Notes under the pieces: model-generated
Databases searched by the model: none
Told to the model about the DNA's origin: nothing
The model's input: the letters and a program-made list of their open reading frames with translations, nothing else
Shown: positions 44,001 to 52,296 of the stretch, in pieces
Position numbering within the stretch: the stretch's first letter is position 1
Layout: the number at the start of each line of letters is the position of its first letter
Program-made: the position numbers and the translations under genes
Assembly: GCF_003994415.1 (NCBI RefSeq)
Contig: NZ_CP034689.1
Span: 1,488,001 to 1,552,000, forward strand
Source of the DNA: Achromobacter spanius
Lineage (GTDB): Bacteria > Pseudomonadota > Gammaproteobacteria > Burkholderiales > Burkholderiaceae_B
Direction: 5' to 3'
DNA: 64,000 nt

Positions 44001-44542
44001 ACTTGATGACCGCCATCGAGACCCTGGAAGACGCCATCCGCAAGATCGACCGCGAAACGCGCGAGCTGCTGCAAGAGACGTTCAACATCGTGAACGGCCA
44101 CTTCGGCGAACTCTTCCCCAAGCTCTTTGGCGGGGGCGAGGCCAAGCTCAGCATGACCGGCGAAGAAATCCTGGACGCGGGCGTGCAGGTGATGGCGCAG
44201 CCCCCCGGCAAGCGCAACAGCACGATCCACCTGCTTTCCGGTGGCGAAAAAGCGCTGACCGCAACCGCGCTGGTGTTTGCGCTGTTCAAGCTGAACCCGG
44301 CGCCGTTCTGCCTGCTCGATGAGGTGGACGCGCCGTTGGACGACGCCAATACGGAACGCTATGCGAACCTGGTCGCCAACATGAGCGAACAAACCCAATT
44401 CCTTTTCATTTCGCACAACAAGATCGCCATGCAGATGGCCAAGCAACTGATCGGCGTAACCATGCAAGAGCAAGGGGTTTCGCGTATCGTTGCGGTAGAC
44501 ATAGATTCGGCCGTGCAAATGATGGCCTCCGAAGCGGCATAA
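41009..44542 (+). CDS. smc: Chromosome segregation protein SMC
   Basis: 1177 residues from a GTG start at 41009, which gives the conserved N terminus VRLTQLKLAGFKSFVDPTVI. Walker A GPNGCGKSN is at 31-39. Two long coiled coils flank a hinge near residues 510-680, and the C terminus has the ABC signature LSGGEKALTA and Walker B FCLLDEVDAPLDD. SMC dimers extrude and organise the chromosome with ScpA/ScpB (not in this window). The frame stays open to 40874, but the extra 45 residues match nothing in the family and are not included. Downstream zipA is 45 bases away. Confidence 0.96.
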   Translation: MRLTQLKLAGFKSFVDPTVIPVPSQLVGVVGPNGCGKSNIIDAVRWVLGEAKASELRGESMQDVIFNGSGNRKPAARASVEMVFDNSEGRAAGQWSTYAEIAVRRVLTRDGTSSYFVNNQQVRRRDIHDIFLGTGLGARGYAIIGQGMINRLIEARPEELRVFLEEAAGVSRYKERRRETENRLSDTRENLTRVEDILRELNSQLEKLEAQAEVATRYRELQADGEKKQHSLWFLKETGAREERAKKAQEMAQAQNELEAAIAGLRAGEAALESRRQAHYAASDAVHTAQGALYEANAQVSRLEAEIRHVVDSRNRLQSRRDQLQQQIAEWTSQREHCTEQIAQAEDDLAAAAARTEEARAAAEDAQAGLPSVEQRVREAASGRDEMRAALARVEQNLALVAQTQRDADRQMQVLEQRRERLQQELRELHAPDPIRLEQLAGDRLAGEDQLQEAQEELATLEGRVPEADAERSRAQAAAQTDAQNLARLEARLAALVKLQEDVQKQGALEPWLAKHELAGLSRLWQKLHVEPGWETALESALRERMASMEVRNLDWARAFAEDAPPARLAFYQLPVAAPVPPAPAGLTSLASLLRITDPDLRTLLNEWLAGIYTATDVTQALAMRASLPAGSACVVKAGHLIDAHSVRFYAPDSEQAGLLARQQEIENLQREIKAQQLIADQARAAVARAEAAWQQVTQAIAPARTRVAEVTRRVHDIQLEHSRLQQQAEQSGERASRLRQDLEEIKVQEEDLRATREEAEARFETLDEELAEHQSRFADAEIDGETLAAQAEAARTRLRELERAAQEAEFAERGIQVRITDLQRNQQLAADQSQRGAVELEQLMGDLVELDASASQAGLQDALEARAEREEALSRARQELENLAALLRGADEDRQQQEQTLEPRRARIMELQLQEQAARLAEEQFTEQLNAREVDREALAQDLANQPDEWRRASWLQQEVGRISRQIESLGSVNLAALDELNTSRERKGFLDSQHQDLMTAIETLEDAIRKIDRETRELLQETFNIVNGHFGELFPKLFGGGEAKLSMTGEEILDAGVQVMAQPPGKRNSTIHLLSGGEKALTATALVFALFKLNPAPFCLLDEVDAPLDDANTERYANLVANMSEQTQFLFISHNKIAMQMAKQLIGVTMQEQGVSRIVAVDIDSAVQMMASEAA

Positions 44543-44587
44543 ACCCTCTATTTAGAATGGCGCCGCCCCCCGGCGCGGGATGTACAC

Positions 44588-45664
44588 ATGAGTGATTTGC
44601 AGATCGGGCTGATAGCCCTGGGCGTCTTGCTGATACTGCTGGTGTTGGGATTCAACTGGTGGCAGGACCGGCGCGTCCGGCGCAAGATGCAAAGCCATTT
44701 CCCCACCTCTGAACAGGACCCGCTGCTGGGCGCGGGCGCCGCTGCCGGCGCCGCGTCGGCAACGGCCGGTGCAAGTCGGCGCGAACCCGGCATGGGCGCG
44801 GACGCGCCGCGCGCGCAGCCGGGCCAGCCGGCGCCGGTGGATCCGGGCAGCGATGCGGACGACGCCGAAGAGCCTGATCCCGCCTGCGAAGTGGTCATTG
44901 AAATCAACTTCGCCGAGCCCGTGCGTGGCGCCGACCTGCTGCCCTATATGCAAAGCCTGCGTCACGTGGGCCGCAAGCCCATGCGCGTGTTCGCCGAAAC
45001 CGACCAGCGCCGCCACCGTGCGCGCGTGCATGCCGGCGAGTCCTATGCATCGATGCAATTGGCCGTCTTGCTGGCCAACCGCAGCGGCCCGCTGACCGCC
45101 ATCGAATGGTCGCAGGCCTGGGCGCGTGCGCAAGACATGGCCGAACGATTCGACGCCACCATTGAAGGACCGGACCAGCAAGCCGTGCTGGAGCAGGGCG
45201 CCAGGCTGGACGACACCTGCGCCGCGCTGGACACCCAAGTGGGCTTGACCTTGTTGCTGGGTGCGGCCCAGCCGGCGGCGGAAGTGCTTGCCGTGGCCCG
45301 CGATACCGGTTTCCTGGCCGACGGCAATCGTTTGGCCTGGCCCGCTGAAAACGGCGTCACCCGCTTCACCCTGTCGCGCGCCGACGGCGCGGCCTTCGAC
45401 GCGGGCATGGGTGGCGTGGAACGCCTCTACCTGCTGTTGGACGTGCCCTGCGCGCCGGCCGACAAGCGCGCCTTTGGCCGCATGGTGGACGTGGGCCGCG
45501 ACCTGGCCGCGCGCCTGCGCGCGGAACTGGTCGATGATCAGGGCAAGCCGCTGGCGGAAGGCTCGGAGACCGTTATCGACGAACGCCTGCAAGTGCTGTT
45601 CGAACAGCTTGAACAAGCGGGCCTGCCCGCCGGAAGCGAGCGTGCTCAGCGGGTGTTTGCGTAA
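44588..45664 (+). CDS. zipA: Cell division protein ZipA-like
   Basis: 358 residues. An N-terminal membrane anchor (LQIGLIALGVLLILLVLGFNWW) is followed by a basic stretch and an acidic/Pro linker (about 45-100) and a C-terminal ZipA domain (about 200-345; AFGRMVDVGRDLAARLRAEL). ZipA tethers FtsZ to the inner membrane. It sits between smc and ligA, the conserved betaproteobacterial arrangement; its TAA stop abuts the ligA ATG. Sequence similarity of ZipA is low across families, so topology and neighbours carry much weight. Confidence 0.85.
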   Translation: MSDLQIGLIALGVLLILLVLGFNWWQDRRVRRKMQSHFPTSEQDPLLGAGAAAGAASATAGASRREPGMGADAPRAQPGQPAPVDPGSDADDAEEPDPACEVVIEINFAEPVRGADLLPYMQSLRHVGRKPMRVFAETDQRRHRARVHAGESYASMQLAVLLANRSGPLTAIEWSQAWARAQDMAERFDATIEGPDQQAVLEQGARLDDTCAALDTQVGLTLLLGAAQPAAEVLAVARDTGFLADGNRLAWPAENGVTRFTLSRADGAAFDAGMGGVERLYLLLDVPCAPADKRAFGRMVDVGRDLAARLRAELVDDQGKPLAEGSETVIDERLQVLFEQLEQAGLPAGSERAQRVFA

Positions 45665-47767
45665 ATGAGCGGCGCGTCTGGTGAAGTCAACCCCGCGGAA
45701 ACCGCGGCTCGGCTGCGTGCCGAGATCGAGCAGCACAACGTTCGCTACTACGTCTACGACGAGCCTTCGATTTCGGATGCCGAATACGACGGCTTGATGC
45801 GGCAGCTTGAAGCCCTTGAGGCCGAGCATCCTGAGCTGGTCACGCCCGAATCCCCCACGCAGCGCGTGGGCGCGGCCCCGGTGTCGGCGTTCGGCAGCGT
45901 GCGCCATGCGGTGCCGATGCTGTCGTTGAACAACGCGTTCGACGAAGAAGAGGTCGTGGCGTTCGACCGCCGCGTAACAGACACTTTGCGCGGTGCTGGT
46001 CTTCTGGGACCGGCGCAGCAGGCCGATTATTTCTGCGAACTGAAGCTGGACGGGCTCGCGATCAGCTTGCGCTACGAAGACGGCCGGCTGGTTCAGGCCG
46101 CCACGCGCGGCGACGGCCAGACAGGTGAGGACGTCACCTCCAACATCCGCACAATCAAGGCGATACCGCTGCAGCTACAGGGCGCCGCGCCCAAGGTGCT
46201 GGAAGTGCGCGGCGAGGTGCTGATGAATCGCGCCGACTTCGAAAAATTGAACGTGGCGCAGGCCAAGCGTGACGAAAAAGTTTTCGTCAATCCGCGCAAT
46301 GCCGCGGCCGGCAGCCTGCGCCAACTGGACCCTCGCATCACCGCCAAACGGCCGTTGCGTTTCTTCGCCTACGGTTGGGGCGAGGTGCAGGGCTTGCCCG
46401 GCAAGCAAGGCGGTCTGTTTGACGAGGCAACGGCTGGCGCCGGCCAGGCGTCGCAGTTGCCCGAAGCTTCGCACGGAGCCATGCTGGCCTGGCTGCACGC
46501 CCTGGGCCTGCCCGTGAACCTTAAGCACAACCACCGTGCCAAGGGCGCCGAAGGCTTGATGGCGTTCTACGCCCAGGTGGGCGCAATGCGTGCCAGCTTG
46601 CCCTACGACATCGACGGCGTTGTCTATAAGGTGGATTCGTTGCCGGCGCAGAAGGTGCTGGGTTTTGTGGCGCGCGCGCCGCGCTTCGCCCTGGCCCATA
46701 AGTTCGCCGCCGAGGAAGCCACGACCACGCTGCTGGACATCGAAGTCCAGGTCGGCCGCACCGGTGCCATCACCCCGGTGGCGCGCCTGAAGCCGGTGTT
46801 CGTGGGGGGCGTGACGGTCACTAACGCCACGCTGCATAACGAAGACGAAATCCGCCGCAAGGACGTGCGCAAAGGCGACACGGTCATCGTGCGCCGAGCC
46901 GGCGACGTCATCCCCGAAGTGCTGGGCCCCGTGCTTGAAAAGCGGCCCGACGACGCACAGGAATTCGTCATGCCCACGGCCTGCCCGGTCTGCGGCTCGG
47001 CCATCGAACGGCTTGAAGACGAAACCATTGCGCGCTGCACGGGCGGCTTGTTCTGCGGCGCCCAGCGCAAGCAGACCCTGTGGCACGCGGCCAGCCGCAA
47101 GGCGCTGGATATCGAAGGCCTGGGTGAAAAGTTGGTGGATCAGTTGGTGGACAGCGGCCGGGTCAAGACCCTGGCTGACTTGTACAGCCTGCGTCCGCTG
47201 GAACTGGTGGGCCTGGACCGCATGGGCCAGAAGTCCGCCGACAATTTGGTAGCGGCCATCGACAAGGCGCGTGCTCCCGGCTTGAACCGCCTGTTGTTCG
47301 CGTTGGGCATCCGTCATGTTGGAGAAACCACCGCGCGTGACGTCGCCCGGCATTTCGGCAGTATTGACGCCATCATGGACGCCGATGAAGATGCACTGTC
47401 GTCGGTGCCGGACGTGGGCCCGGTGGTGGCGGCATCCATCCGCCGCTTTTTTGCCGAGCAGCACAACCGCGACGTGATCGAGCAATTGAAGGAGCAGGGG
47501 GTCAACCCCGTGGCCGAAGCCGTGCCGCAAAGCACGACGCTGGCGGGCAAGACCTTTGTGCTGACCGGCACCTTGCCCAACTGGACGCGCGAAGAAGCGT
47601 CGATGCACATCCAGGCGGCGGGTGGCAAGGTCAGCGGGTCGGTGTCCAAGAAAACCGCGTATCTGGTGGCTGGCGTCGAGGCGGGCAGCAAGCTCACCAA
47701 GGCGCAAGAACTGGGCGTGACCGTGCTGGACGAAGATGCATTGAAAGAACTGCTGGGCATGTCGTAG
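45665..47767 (+). CDS. ligA: NAD-dependent DNA ligase LigA
   Basis: 700 residues. Domain Ia (YYVYDEPSISDAEYDGLMRQ), adenylation domain with catalytic Lys127 in CELKLDGLAISLRYEDG, OB fold, a Cys4 zinc finger (CPVCGSAIERL, CTGGLFC), helix-hairpin-helix repeats, and a C-terminal BRCT domain (about 620-700). It seals nicks in replication and repair. ATG immediately follows the zipA stop, so the two are cotranslated. Confidence 0.97.
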   Translation: MSGASGEVNPAETAARLRAEIEQHNVRYYVYDEPSISDAEYDGLMRQLEALEAEHPELVTPESPTQRVGAAPVSAFGSVRHAVPMLSLNNAFDEEEVVAFDRRVTDTLRGAGLLGPAQQADYFCELKLDGLAISLRYEDGRLVQAATRGDGQTGEDVTSNIRTIKAIPLQLQGAAPKVLEVRGEVLMNRADFEKLNVAQAKRDEKVFVNPRNAAAGSLRQLDPRITAKRPLRFFAYGWGEVQGLPGKQGGLFDEATAGAGQASQLPEASHGAMLAWLHALGLPVNLKHNHRAKGAEGLMAFYAQVGAMRASLPYDIDGVVYKVDSLPAQKVLGFVARAPRFALAHKFAAEEATTTLLDIEVQVGRTGAITPVARLKPVFVGGVTVTNATLHNEDEIRRKDVRKGDTVIVRRAGDVIPEVLGPVLEKRPDDAQEFVMPTACPVCGSAIERLEDETIARCTGGLFCGAQRKQTLWHAASRKALDIEGLGEKLVDQLVDSGRVKTLADLYSLRPLELVGLDRMGQKSADNLVAAIDKARAPGLNRLLFALGIRHVGETTARDVARHFGSIDAIMDADEDALSSVPDVGPVVAASIRRFFAEQHNRDVIEQLKEQGVNPVAEAVPQSTTLAGKTFVLTGTLPNWTREEASMHIQAAGGKVSGSVSKKTAYLVAGVEAGSKLTKAQELGVTVLDEDALKELLGMS

Positions 47768-47820
47768 CCGGACGTGATCAAAAGACGGTAGATCAAGGGC
47801 AGTAGACCAACGCGCAAATC

Positions 47821-47858
47821 AAAAAGCTGCACGCTCCAAGGCGTGCAGCTTTTTTTTG
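47821..47858 (+). terminator. Rho-independent terminator of smc-zipA-ligA
   Basis: A 14-bp stem (47821-47834 with 47841-47854, starting AAAAAGCTGCACGC) with loop TCCAAG and a T tract of eight. Confidence 0.93.
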
Positions 47859-47884
47859 GTTTTAACGCACGATCCGCACGGGCG

Positions 47885-47915
47885 AAAAAAAACTGCCCGC
47901 ATCGGCAGGCAGTTT
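47885..47915 (-). terminator. Terminator of the par27 operon
   Basis: Read on the minus strand: AAACTGCC (47908-47915) pairs with GGCAGTTT (47890-47897) around a 10-base loop, then a run of T (A run 47885-47892 on plus). It lies just after the par27 stop. Confidence 0.85.
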
Positions 47916-47931
47916 CGGGTCTACGGCAGGC

Positions 47932-48708
47932 TTACTGGATCTTGGCCTTGTCGCGCAGTTGCTTCTGGTAGTCGGCCAGGGTTTGCTGGCGCAGCATTTC
48001 TTCCAGTTGCGGACGCACTTGGTCCAGCGGCGGGAATTCCACCGGGCGGGTGTCGTCCACCTTGATGATGTGCCAGCCGAACTTGGTTTGCACCGGCTTG
48101 TCGACCAGTTCACCCTTCTTCAATTGGGTCACGGCTTGAGCGAACGGCTGGACGTAGTTGGTCGGGGGAGCCCAACCCAGATCGCCACCCTTTTCGGCGC
48201 TGCCAGGGTCCTTCGAGTTTTTCTTGGCCAGGTCGTCGAACTTGTTCTTGTTGCTCTTGATCTGGGCCAGCAGGTCATTGGCCGTCTTCTCGTCTTCAAC
48301 GAGGATGTGACGGACCTTGTATTCCATCTTGCCGGCTTGTTCCTGCTTGATCTTCTCGTATTCAGCAGTGACCTTGGCGTCCGACACCGGGTGCTTGGCC
48401 AGGTAGTCGGCCATCAGGGCGCGAACCAGGATGCCTTGGCGGGCCAATTCGATTTCCGTCTGAACGTCGGCTTGCTTGGCGATGCCGCTGGATTCGGCGG
48501 CTTGCACGAAGATCTGGCGGTTGATCATTTCTTGCTTGACCTGTTCGCGCAGTTGCGGCGAATCGGTGGCGCCCTGGCTAACCAGCAGCTTGACGAATTG
48601 ATCCAAATTCTTTTGCGGAATGGCCTTGCCGTTAACGGTGGCCACGTTCTGCGCGAAAGCAGGCACGGCGATGACGCAGGCCGCAGCCAGCATGACGATG
48701 CGTTTCAT
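47932..48708 (-). CDS. Periplasmic parvulin-type peptidyl-prolyl isomerase / chaperone (Par27-like)
   Basis: 258 residues. Signal peptide MKRIVMLAAACVIAVPAFA; N-terminal SurA-like helical region (to about 130); parvulin domain with KVRHILVEDEKTANDLLAQI and GWHIIKVDDTRPVEFPPLDQ; C-terminal helix. The length, signal and domains match Par27 of Bordetella pertussis, a chaperone and isomerase acting on outer-membrane protein precursors such as FhaC. It is the last gene of a four-gene operon. Confidence 0.9.
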   Translation of the reverse strand: MKRIVMLAAACVIAVPAFAQNVATVNGKAIPQKNLDQFVKLLVSQGATDSPQLREQVKQEMINRQIFVQAAESSGIAKQADVQTEIELARQGILVRALMADYLAKHPVSDAKVTAEYEKIKQEQAGKMEYKVRHILVEDEKTANDLLAQIKSNKNKFDDLAKKNSKDPGSAEKGGDLGWAPPTNYVQPFAQAVTQLKKGELVDKPVQTKFGWHIIKVDDTRPVEFPPLDQVRPQLEEMLRQQTLADYQKQLRDKAKIQ

Positions 48709-48725
48709 GAATATCCTTTTACTTT

Positions 48726-48995
48726 CTATTTGGGAGCCTGGGCATCTAGCGCAAGCGCATGAATCGGATAGGGGATCAAATCTTGCAAATGATGATACAC
48801 CAGCCTATGTCGCGCTACGGCGGAGAGCCCCGTGAAGCAAGGCGCTACGATGTGCACGCGATAGTGGCCGGCGCCGTTTTTACTGCCTTCGTGGCCGGCA
48901 TGCAAATGCGAGTCGTCCAGGATGTCCAGCGTGACGGGGTCCAGGGCGGCCAGGCGCTCCCGGATCAGGGCAATGCGGTCGGTGGTGTCTGACAT
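48726..48995 (-). CDS. BolA family protein
   Basis: 89 residues. Contains the BolA fold with the conserved segment GHYRVHIVAPCFTGLSAVAR and RLVYHHLQDLI. BolA proteins bind monothiol glutaredoxins and iron-sulfur clusters and affect morphology. It lies between yciB and par27 on the minus strand (17-base gap to par27). Confidence 0.92.
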   Translation of the reverse strand: MSDTTDRIALIRERLAALDPVTLDILDDSHLHAGHEGSKNGAGHYRVHIVAPCFTGLSAVARHRLVYHHLQDLIPYPIHALALDAQAPK

Positions 48996-49014
48996 GGCGG
49001 CAATATGAAAGTTC

Positions 49015-49042
49015 CGGCGCGCACGCTTGGCGATGCGCGCCG
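49015..49042. other. Hairpin between yciB and bolA
   Basis: CGGCGCGCA (49015-49023) and TGCGCGCCG (49034-49042) give a 9-bp GC-rich stem with a 10-base loop in the 80-base gap and no T tract. Possibly an mRNA processing or stabilising element. Confidence 0.5.
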
Positions 49043-49075
49043 ATTATTGGACCGGCTGATGCCGTCTATGGCGGA

Positions 49076-49651
49076 TCAGGGCTTGCTAGGCGGGGTGTCC
49101 GAGCTGGCGTTTTCGTCGGTTTGGATATGTTTGCCCAGCCAGACCGATTGCCCGATTACGAAGACGATCATCAGGCCCATCAGGCCAAAGGCCTTGAAGC
49201 TGACCCATTGCGACTCGGTGAAATGGCCCGAGAACGCCACATACAGGTTCAGCGCGCCAGCCACCAGGAAGAAGGCTGCCCAGACCAGGTTGAGCTTGTC
49301 CCATGCCGCATCGGGCAGTTGAATCTGCTTTTCCATCAGGCGACGGATCAGGTTGCGGCCGAAAAACAGGCGGGCGATCACCAGCGCGCCGCCGAACAGC
49401 CAGTACAGCACCGTGGGCTTCCACTTGATGAAAACATCGCTGTGCAGCCAGATGGTGGCGCCGCCGAAGACCAGGATGACGGTCAGGTTCACCCAGTGCA
49501 TGGCTTCGGTGGGGCGGCCCGTTACCTTTAACCAGACAATCTGCAACACGGCGGCCGCCATGGCGACGGCCGTGGCGGTGAAGATGTCCGTGTACCGATA
49601 GGCAATGAAGAACAGGAACAGCGGGAACAGGTCGAACAGAAACTTCTTCAT
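49076..49651 (-). CDS. yciB: Septation protein A / YciB (inner-membrane)
   Basis: 191 residues with about five transmembrane helices. MKKFLFDLFPLFLFFIAYRY and KPTVLYWLFGGALVIARLFF are conserved in the YciB/IspZ family, which influences envelope integrity and septation. The start is adjacent to the msrB stop with no gap. Members were once named intracellular septation protein A. Confidence 0.93.
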   Translation of the reverse strand: MKKFLFDLFPLFLFFIAYRYTDIFTATAVAMAAAVLQIVWLKVTGRPTEAMHWVNLTVILVFGGATIWLHSDVFIKWKPTVLYWLFGGALVIARLFFGRNLIRRLMEKQIQLPDAAWDKLNLVWAAFFLVAGALNLYVAFSGHFTESQWVSFKAFGLMGLMIVFVIGQSVWLGKHIQTDENASSDTPPSKP

Positions 49652-50050
49652 TCAGTTTTCTATGGGTTCAAACGTCATCGACAGGGAATTGATGCAATAG
49701 CGCAGTCCGGTGGGTGGCGGGCCGTCGGGAAAGACGTGGCCCAGATGCGAATCGCAGACGTTGCACAGCACTTCCGTGCGGACCATGCCGTGGGTGGTGT
49801 CGCGTTCTTCGCGCACCAGTTCAGGGTCCAGCGCCTGGAAGTAGCTGGGCCAGCCACAGCCGGCGTCGAATTTGGTGTCGGATGCGAACAGGGCCGTGCC
49901 ACAGCCCACGCAGCGGTAAATGCCCGGCGTGGTCGTATCCCAGTAACGCCCGGTGAATGCGCGTTCGGTACCTTTTTGACGGGTGACCACGTATTCTTCG
50001 GGGGAAAGTTGTGCGCGCCATTCGGCGTCGGATTTGCGTACTTTTTCCAT
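49652..50050 (-). CDS. msrB: Methionine-R-sulfoxide reductase MsrB
   Basis: 132 residues from ATG at 50050 (MEKVRKSDAEWRAQLSPEEY). Four zinc cysteines are present as CVGC and CNVC; GCGWPSYF contains a resolving-type cysteine and RYCINSLSM the catalytic cysteine. It repairs methionine R-sulfoxide. First gene of the msrB-yciB-bolA-par27 operon, divergent from bioM with 52 bases between. The frame is open further upstream, but that part overlaps bioM and is not MsrB-like. Confidence 0.95.
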   Translation of the reverse strand: MEKVRKSDAEWRAQLSPEEYVVTRQKGTERAFTGRYWDTTTPGIYRCVGCGTALFASDTKFDAGCGWPSYFQALDPELVREERDTTHGMVRTEVLCNVCDSHLGHVFPDGPPPTGLRYCINSLSMTFEPIEN

Positions 50051-50088
50051 ATCAGCTCTTGGAGTCCCGATGCCCGAAATGGTTCGGG

Positions 50089-50094
50089 CATAAT
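50089..50094 (+). promoter_or_regulatory. Candidate -10 element of bioM, very close to the start codon
   Basis: CATAAT ends eight bases before the bioM ATG; no Shine-Dalgarno lies between (sequence CCCGCCCC). A near-leaderless mRNA is suggested. No clear -35. Confidence 0.3.
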
Positions 50095-50102
50095 CCCGCC
50101 CC

Positions 50103-50780
50103 ATGTTAATCGAGTTTGACCAGGCGGTAGTGACGACGCCCCAGGCGGAAGTGTTGCGCGGGGTGAGCGTGACGCTGGCCGAACGCCGCATCGGTATTGT
50201 CGGCCCCAATGGTGCGGGCAAGAGCACGCTGGCGCGCCTGGTCAACGGCCTGGTGACGCCATCTGCGGGCAGCGTGCGTGTCGACGGCCTGGATACTCGC
50301 CACGACTTGAAGGCCGTGCGCCGCCGCGTGGGCTTCGTATTTCAGAACCCGGAAAACCAGATCGTGTTTCCGATCGTGCGCGAAGACCTGGCGTTTGGCC
50401 TGAAGCGCCTGGAACCCGACAAGGCGCGGCGCGAATCACGCATCGACAGCCAATTGAACGCGCTGGGCGTGGGCCACCTGGCCGACCGCAGCAGCCACAC
50501 GCTGTCGGGCGGCGAACGTCAACTGGTGGCGCTGGCGGCGGTGCTGGTCATGGAGCCGGCGCTGGTCGTCTTTGACGAACCGACCACGCAATTGGACCTG
50601 CGCAACCGCAACCGGGTCCGCCATGCCATTGCCGCGCTACCCCACGACGCCATTGTCGTCAGCCACGATCTGGAATTGCTGGAAGACTTTGACCGGGTGC
50701 TGGTGGTGCGCGACGGCACGATTGCCGCCGATGACACTCCCGCCGCGGCCTTGCGCTGGTACCGGGAGCACTGCGCATGA
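50103..50780 (+). CDS. bioM: Biotin ECF transporter ATPase (BioM / EcfA)
   Basis: 225 residues. Walker A GPNGAGKST at 34-42, Q-loop FQNPENQIVFP (typical of EcfA and Cbi ATPases), signature LSGGERQLVALA, Walker B LVVFDEPTTQLD. It powers the biotin importer with BioN and BioY, which lie directly downstream. Stop overlaps bioN by four bases. Confidence 0.93.
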   Translation: MLIEFDQAVVTTPQAEVLRGVSVTLAERRIGIVGPNGAGKSTLARLVNGLVTPSAGSVRVDGLDTRHDLKAVRRRVGFVFQNPENQIVFPIVREDLAFGLKRLEPDKARRESRIDSQLNALGVGHLADRSSHTLSGGERQLVALAAVLVMEPALVVFDEPTTQLDLRNRNRVRHAIAALPHDAIVVSHDLELLEDFDRVLVVRDGTIAADDTPAAALRWYREHCA

Positions 50781-51373
50781 TCGAACCGCTTTATGTTGCC
50801 GGCGGCTCGGCGCTGCACCGGCTGCCTGCCTGGTTGAAGCTTGCCGCGCTGGTGGCGGCGGGGGCGGGTCTGTTCGTGCTGCGCGACCCGCGCTGGCTGG
50901 GTGCGGCGTTCGCGGCGGCGGCCCTGCTGGTGTGGTCGACCGGCGTGTCGGCGGCTGCCGTCTGGCGGCAGGTGCGCGGGCTGTTGTGGGTGTTGCTGGC
51001 GGTGGGGCTGTTCACGGGCCTGTTCCAAGGCTGGATGGAAGCCTTGGCGGTGGTGCTGCGTGTGGGCGCGATGGTGGGCTTGGCGCTGGCGGTAACGCTG
51101 GCGACCCGCACCTCGGACCTGATCGCTGTCTGCGAACGCGCCTTGATGCCGCTGGAACGCATCGGGCTGGTCGACGCCGGCAAGGTGGCGCTGGCCTTGG
51201 CGCTGGCATTGCGTTTCGTACCCGAAATCTGGCGCAACTTTCACGAGATCCGCGAAGCCCAGGCCGCGCGCGGCTTGGGGGCTCATCCGGTGGCGTTGAT
51301 TGTGCCGCTGATTGTGTTGACCTTGAAACGCGCCCAGGAAGTGGCGGAAGCCATCGATGCGCGTAGTCTCTGA
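50777..51373 (+). CDS. bioN: Biotin ECF transporter transmembrane coupling protein (BioN / EcfT)
   Basis: 198 residues with about five transmembrane helices and the coupling motif regions EAQAARGLG and ALRFVPEIWRNFHEIREAQA seen in CbiQ/EcfT proteins. The family couples ATP hydrolysis to the S-component. Overlaps bioM by ATGA; bioY starts 53 bases later. Confidence 0.92.
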   Translation: MIEPLYVAGGSALHRLPAWLKLAALVAAGAGLFVLRDPRWLGAAFAAAALLVWSTGVSAAAVWRQVRGLLWVLLAVGLFTGLFQGWMEALAVVLRVGAMVGLALAVTLATRTSDLIAVCERALMPLERIGLVDAGKVALALALALRFVPEIWRNFHEIREAQAARGLGAHPVALIVPLIVLTLKRAQEVAEAIDARSL

Positions 51374-51426
51374 GCTGCCCGCACACCGGTACTCCCACGC
51401 CGTATTGATTCCATAAAGGTGAACCC

Positions 51427-51984
51427 ATGAAATCCCACAATACCGTGCTGATCGCGCTGTTCGCGGCGTTGATCGTCGTCCTGAGCCTGATTCCGCCGAT
51501 TCCCTTGCCGGGTATTCCGGTGCCAATTACCTTGCAGACGCTGGGCGCCATGCTGGCCGGCGCCATGCTGGGCCCGCTGCGCGGGGCGCTGGCTTGCCTG
51601 CTCTATCTGGGTTTGGCGGCCATCGGGCTGCCTGTGCTGCCCGGCGGACGCGGTGGCCTGGGCGCGTTCCTGGGGCCGACGGGCGGTTTCCTGGTGGGCA
51701 TGGTGGTGGGCGCCTTGGTGATCGGCTGGCTGGCGCGTATGTTGCCGGCACGCGCAACCCAGGATTGGGCCAAGCTTGGCGGTTACGTGGTCGCTTGCGT
51801 GGTGGGCGGCATTCTGGTCGTGTATGCCTTCGGGGTGCCGTGGCTGGCGTCGGTCACCAAGATGGGCTTGCCCAAGGCGGCGGTGGCGGTGGCAGTGTTC
51901 TTGCCGGGCGATCTCATCAAAGCCGTGATTGCAGCGTGGGTGGCGTCACGGGTGGAGCGCGTCTGGCCGATGTTGGGTCGTTAG
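51427..51984 (+). CDS. bioY: Biotin ECF transporter substrate-binding component BioY
   Basis: 185 residues, six transmembrane helices. PGIPVPITLQTLGAMLAGAM and GPLRGALACLLYLGLAAIGL with PVLPGGRGGLG identify BioY. It binds biotin in the membrane. An AAAGG Shine-Dalgarno precedes its ATG. Together the genes form bioMNY; no BirA-box or biotin synthesis gene is seen nearby. Confidence 0.95.
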   Translation: MKSHNTVLIALFAALIVVLSLIPPIPLPGIPVPITLQTLGAMLAGAMLGPLRGALACLLYLGLAAIGLPVLPGGRGGLGAFLGPTGGFLVGMVVGALVIGWLARMLPARATQDWAKLGGYVVACVVGGILVVYAFGVPWLASVTKMGLPKAAVAVAVFLPGDLIKAVIAAWVASRVERVWPMLGR

Positions 51985-52296
51985 CCGCCGCGCCGGGGCG
52001 TCGTCCGGGATTCGCCGGGTGACAGGACCGTAACCCGGCACCGACTGGCTTTGCGGCATGCTGCGATTTCCAAGGGAATCCCCCAACTGACGGGCCGAAA
52101 CGTTTTCAAGTACAAGTTCGCCATTAACGAATGCGTTTGCTAAATCAATGTTTCCGCAGCACATCAGGGATTTACCGTAGTTGCGCGACGTCATTTGATA
52201 CTGTTTTAACCCTATAATATTTTTTTCTGTATAACTTTAACTAGGCTCGCTTCGCCTCAACCGAGGCACATAAGAGCCATCACAGGAGACAAAAAT
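51985..52296. other. Intergenic region before the first HAAT importer
   Basis: 312 bases without a supportable gene. Near its 3' end is TATAAT (52213-52218) followed by a run of T, probably the -10 of the downstream operon, although no good -35 stands at 17 bases. TTGATA (52195-52200) is only 12 bases upstream. A consensus AGGAG Shine-Dalgarno precedes the SBP ATG. Leader about 70 bases. Confidence 0.5.

Noticed and set aside
51946..52194. Minus-strand frame across the bioY 3' end and intergenic region
   Set aside because: No family resemblance, no ribosome site, and it overlaps bioY.
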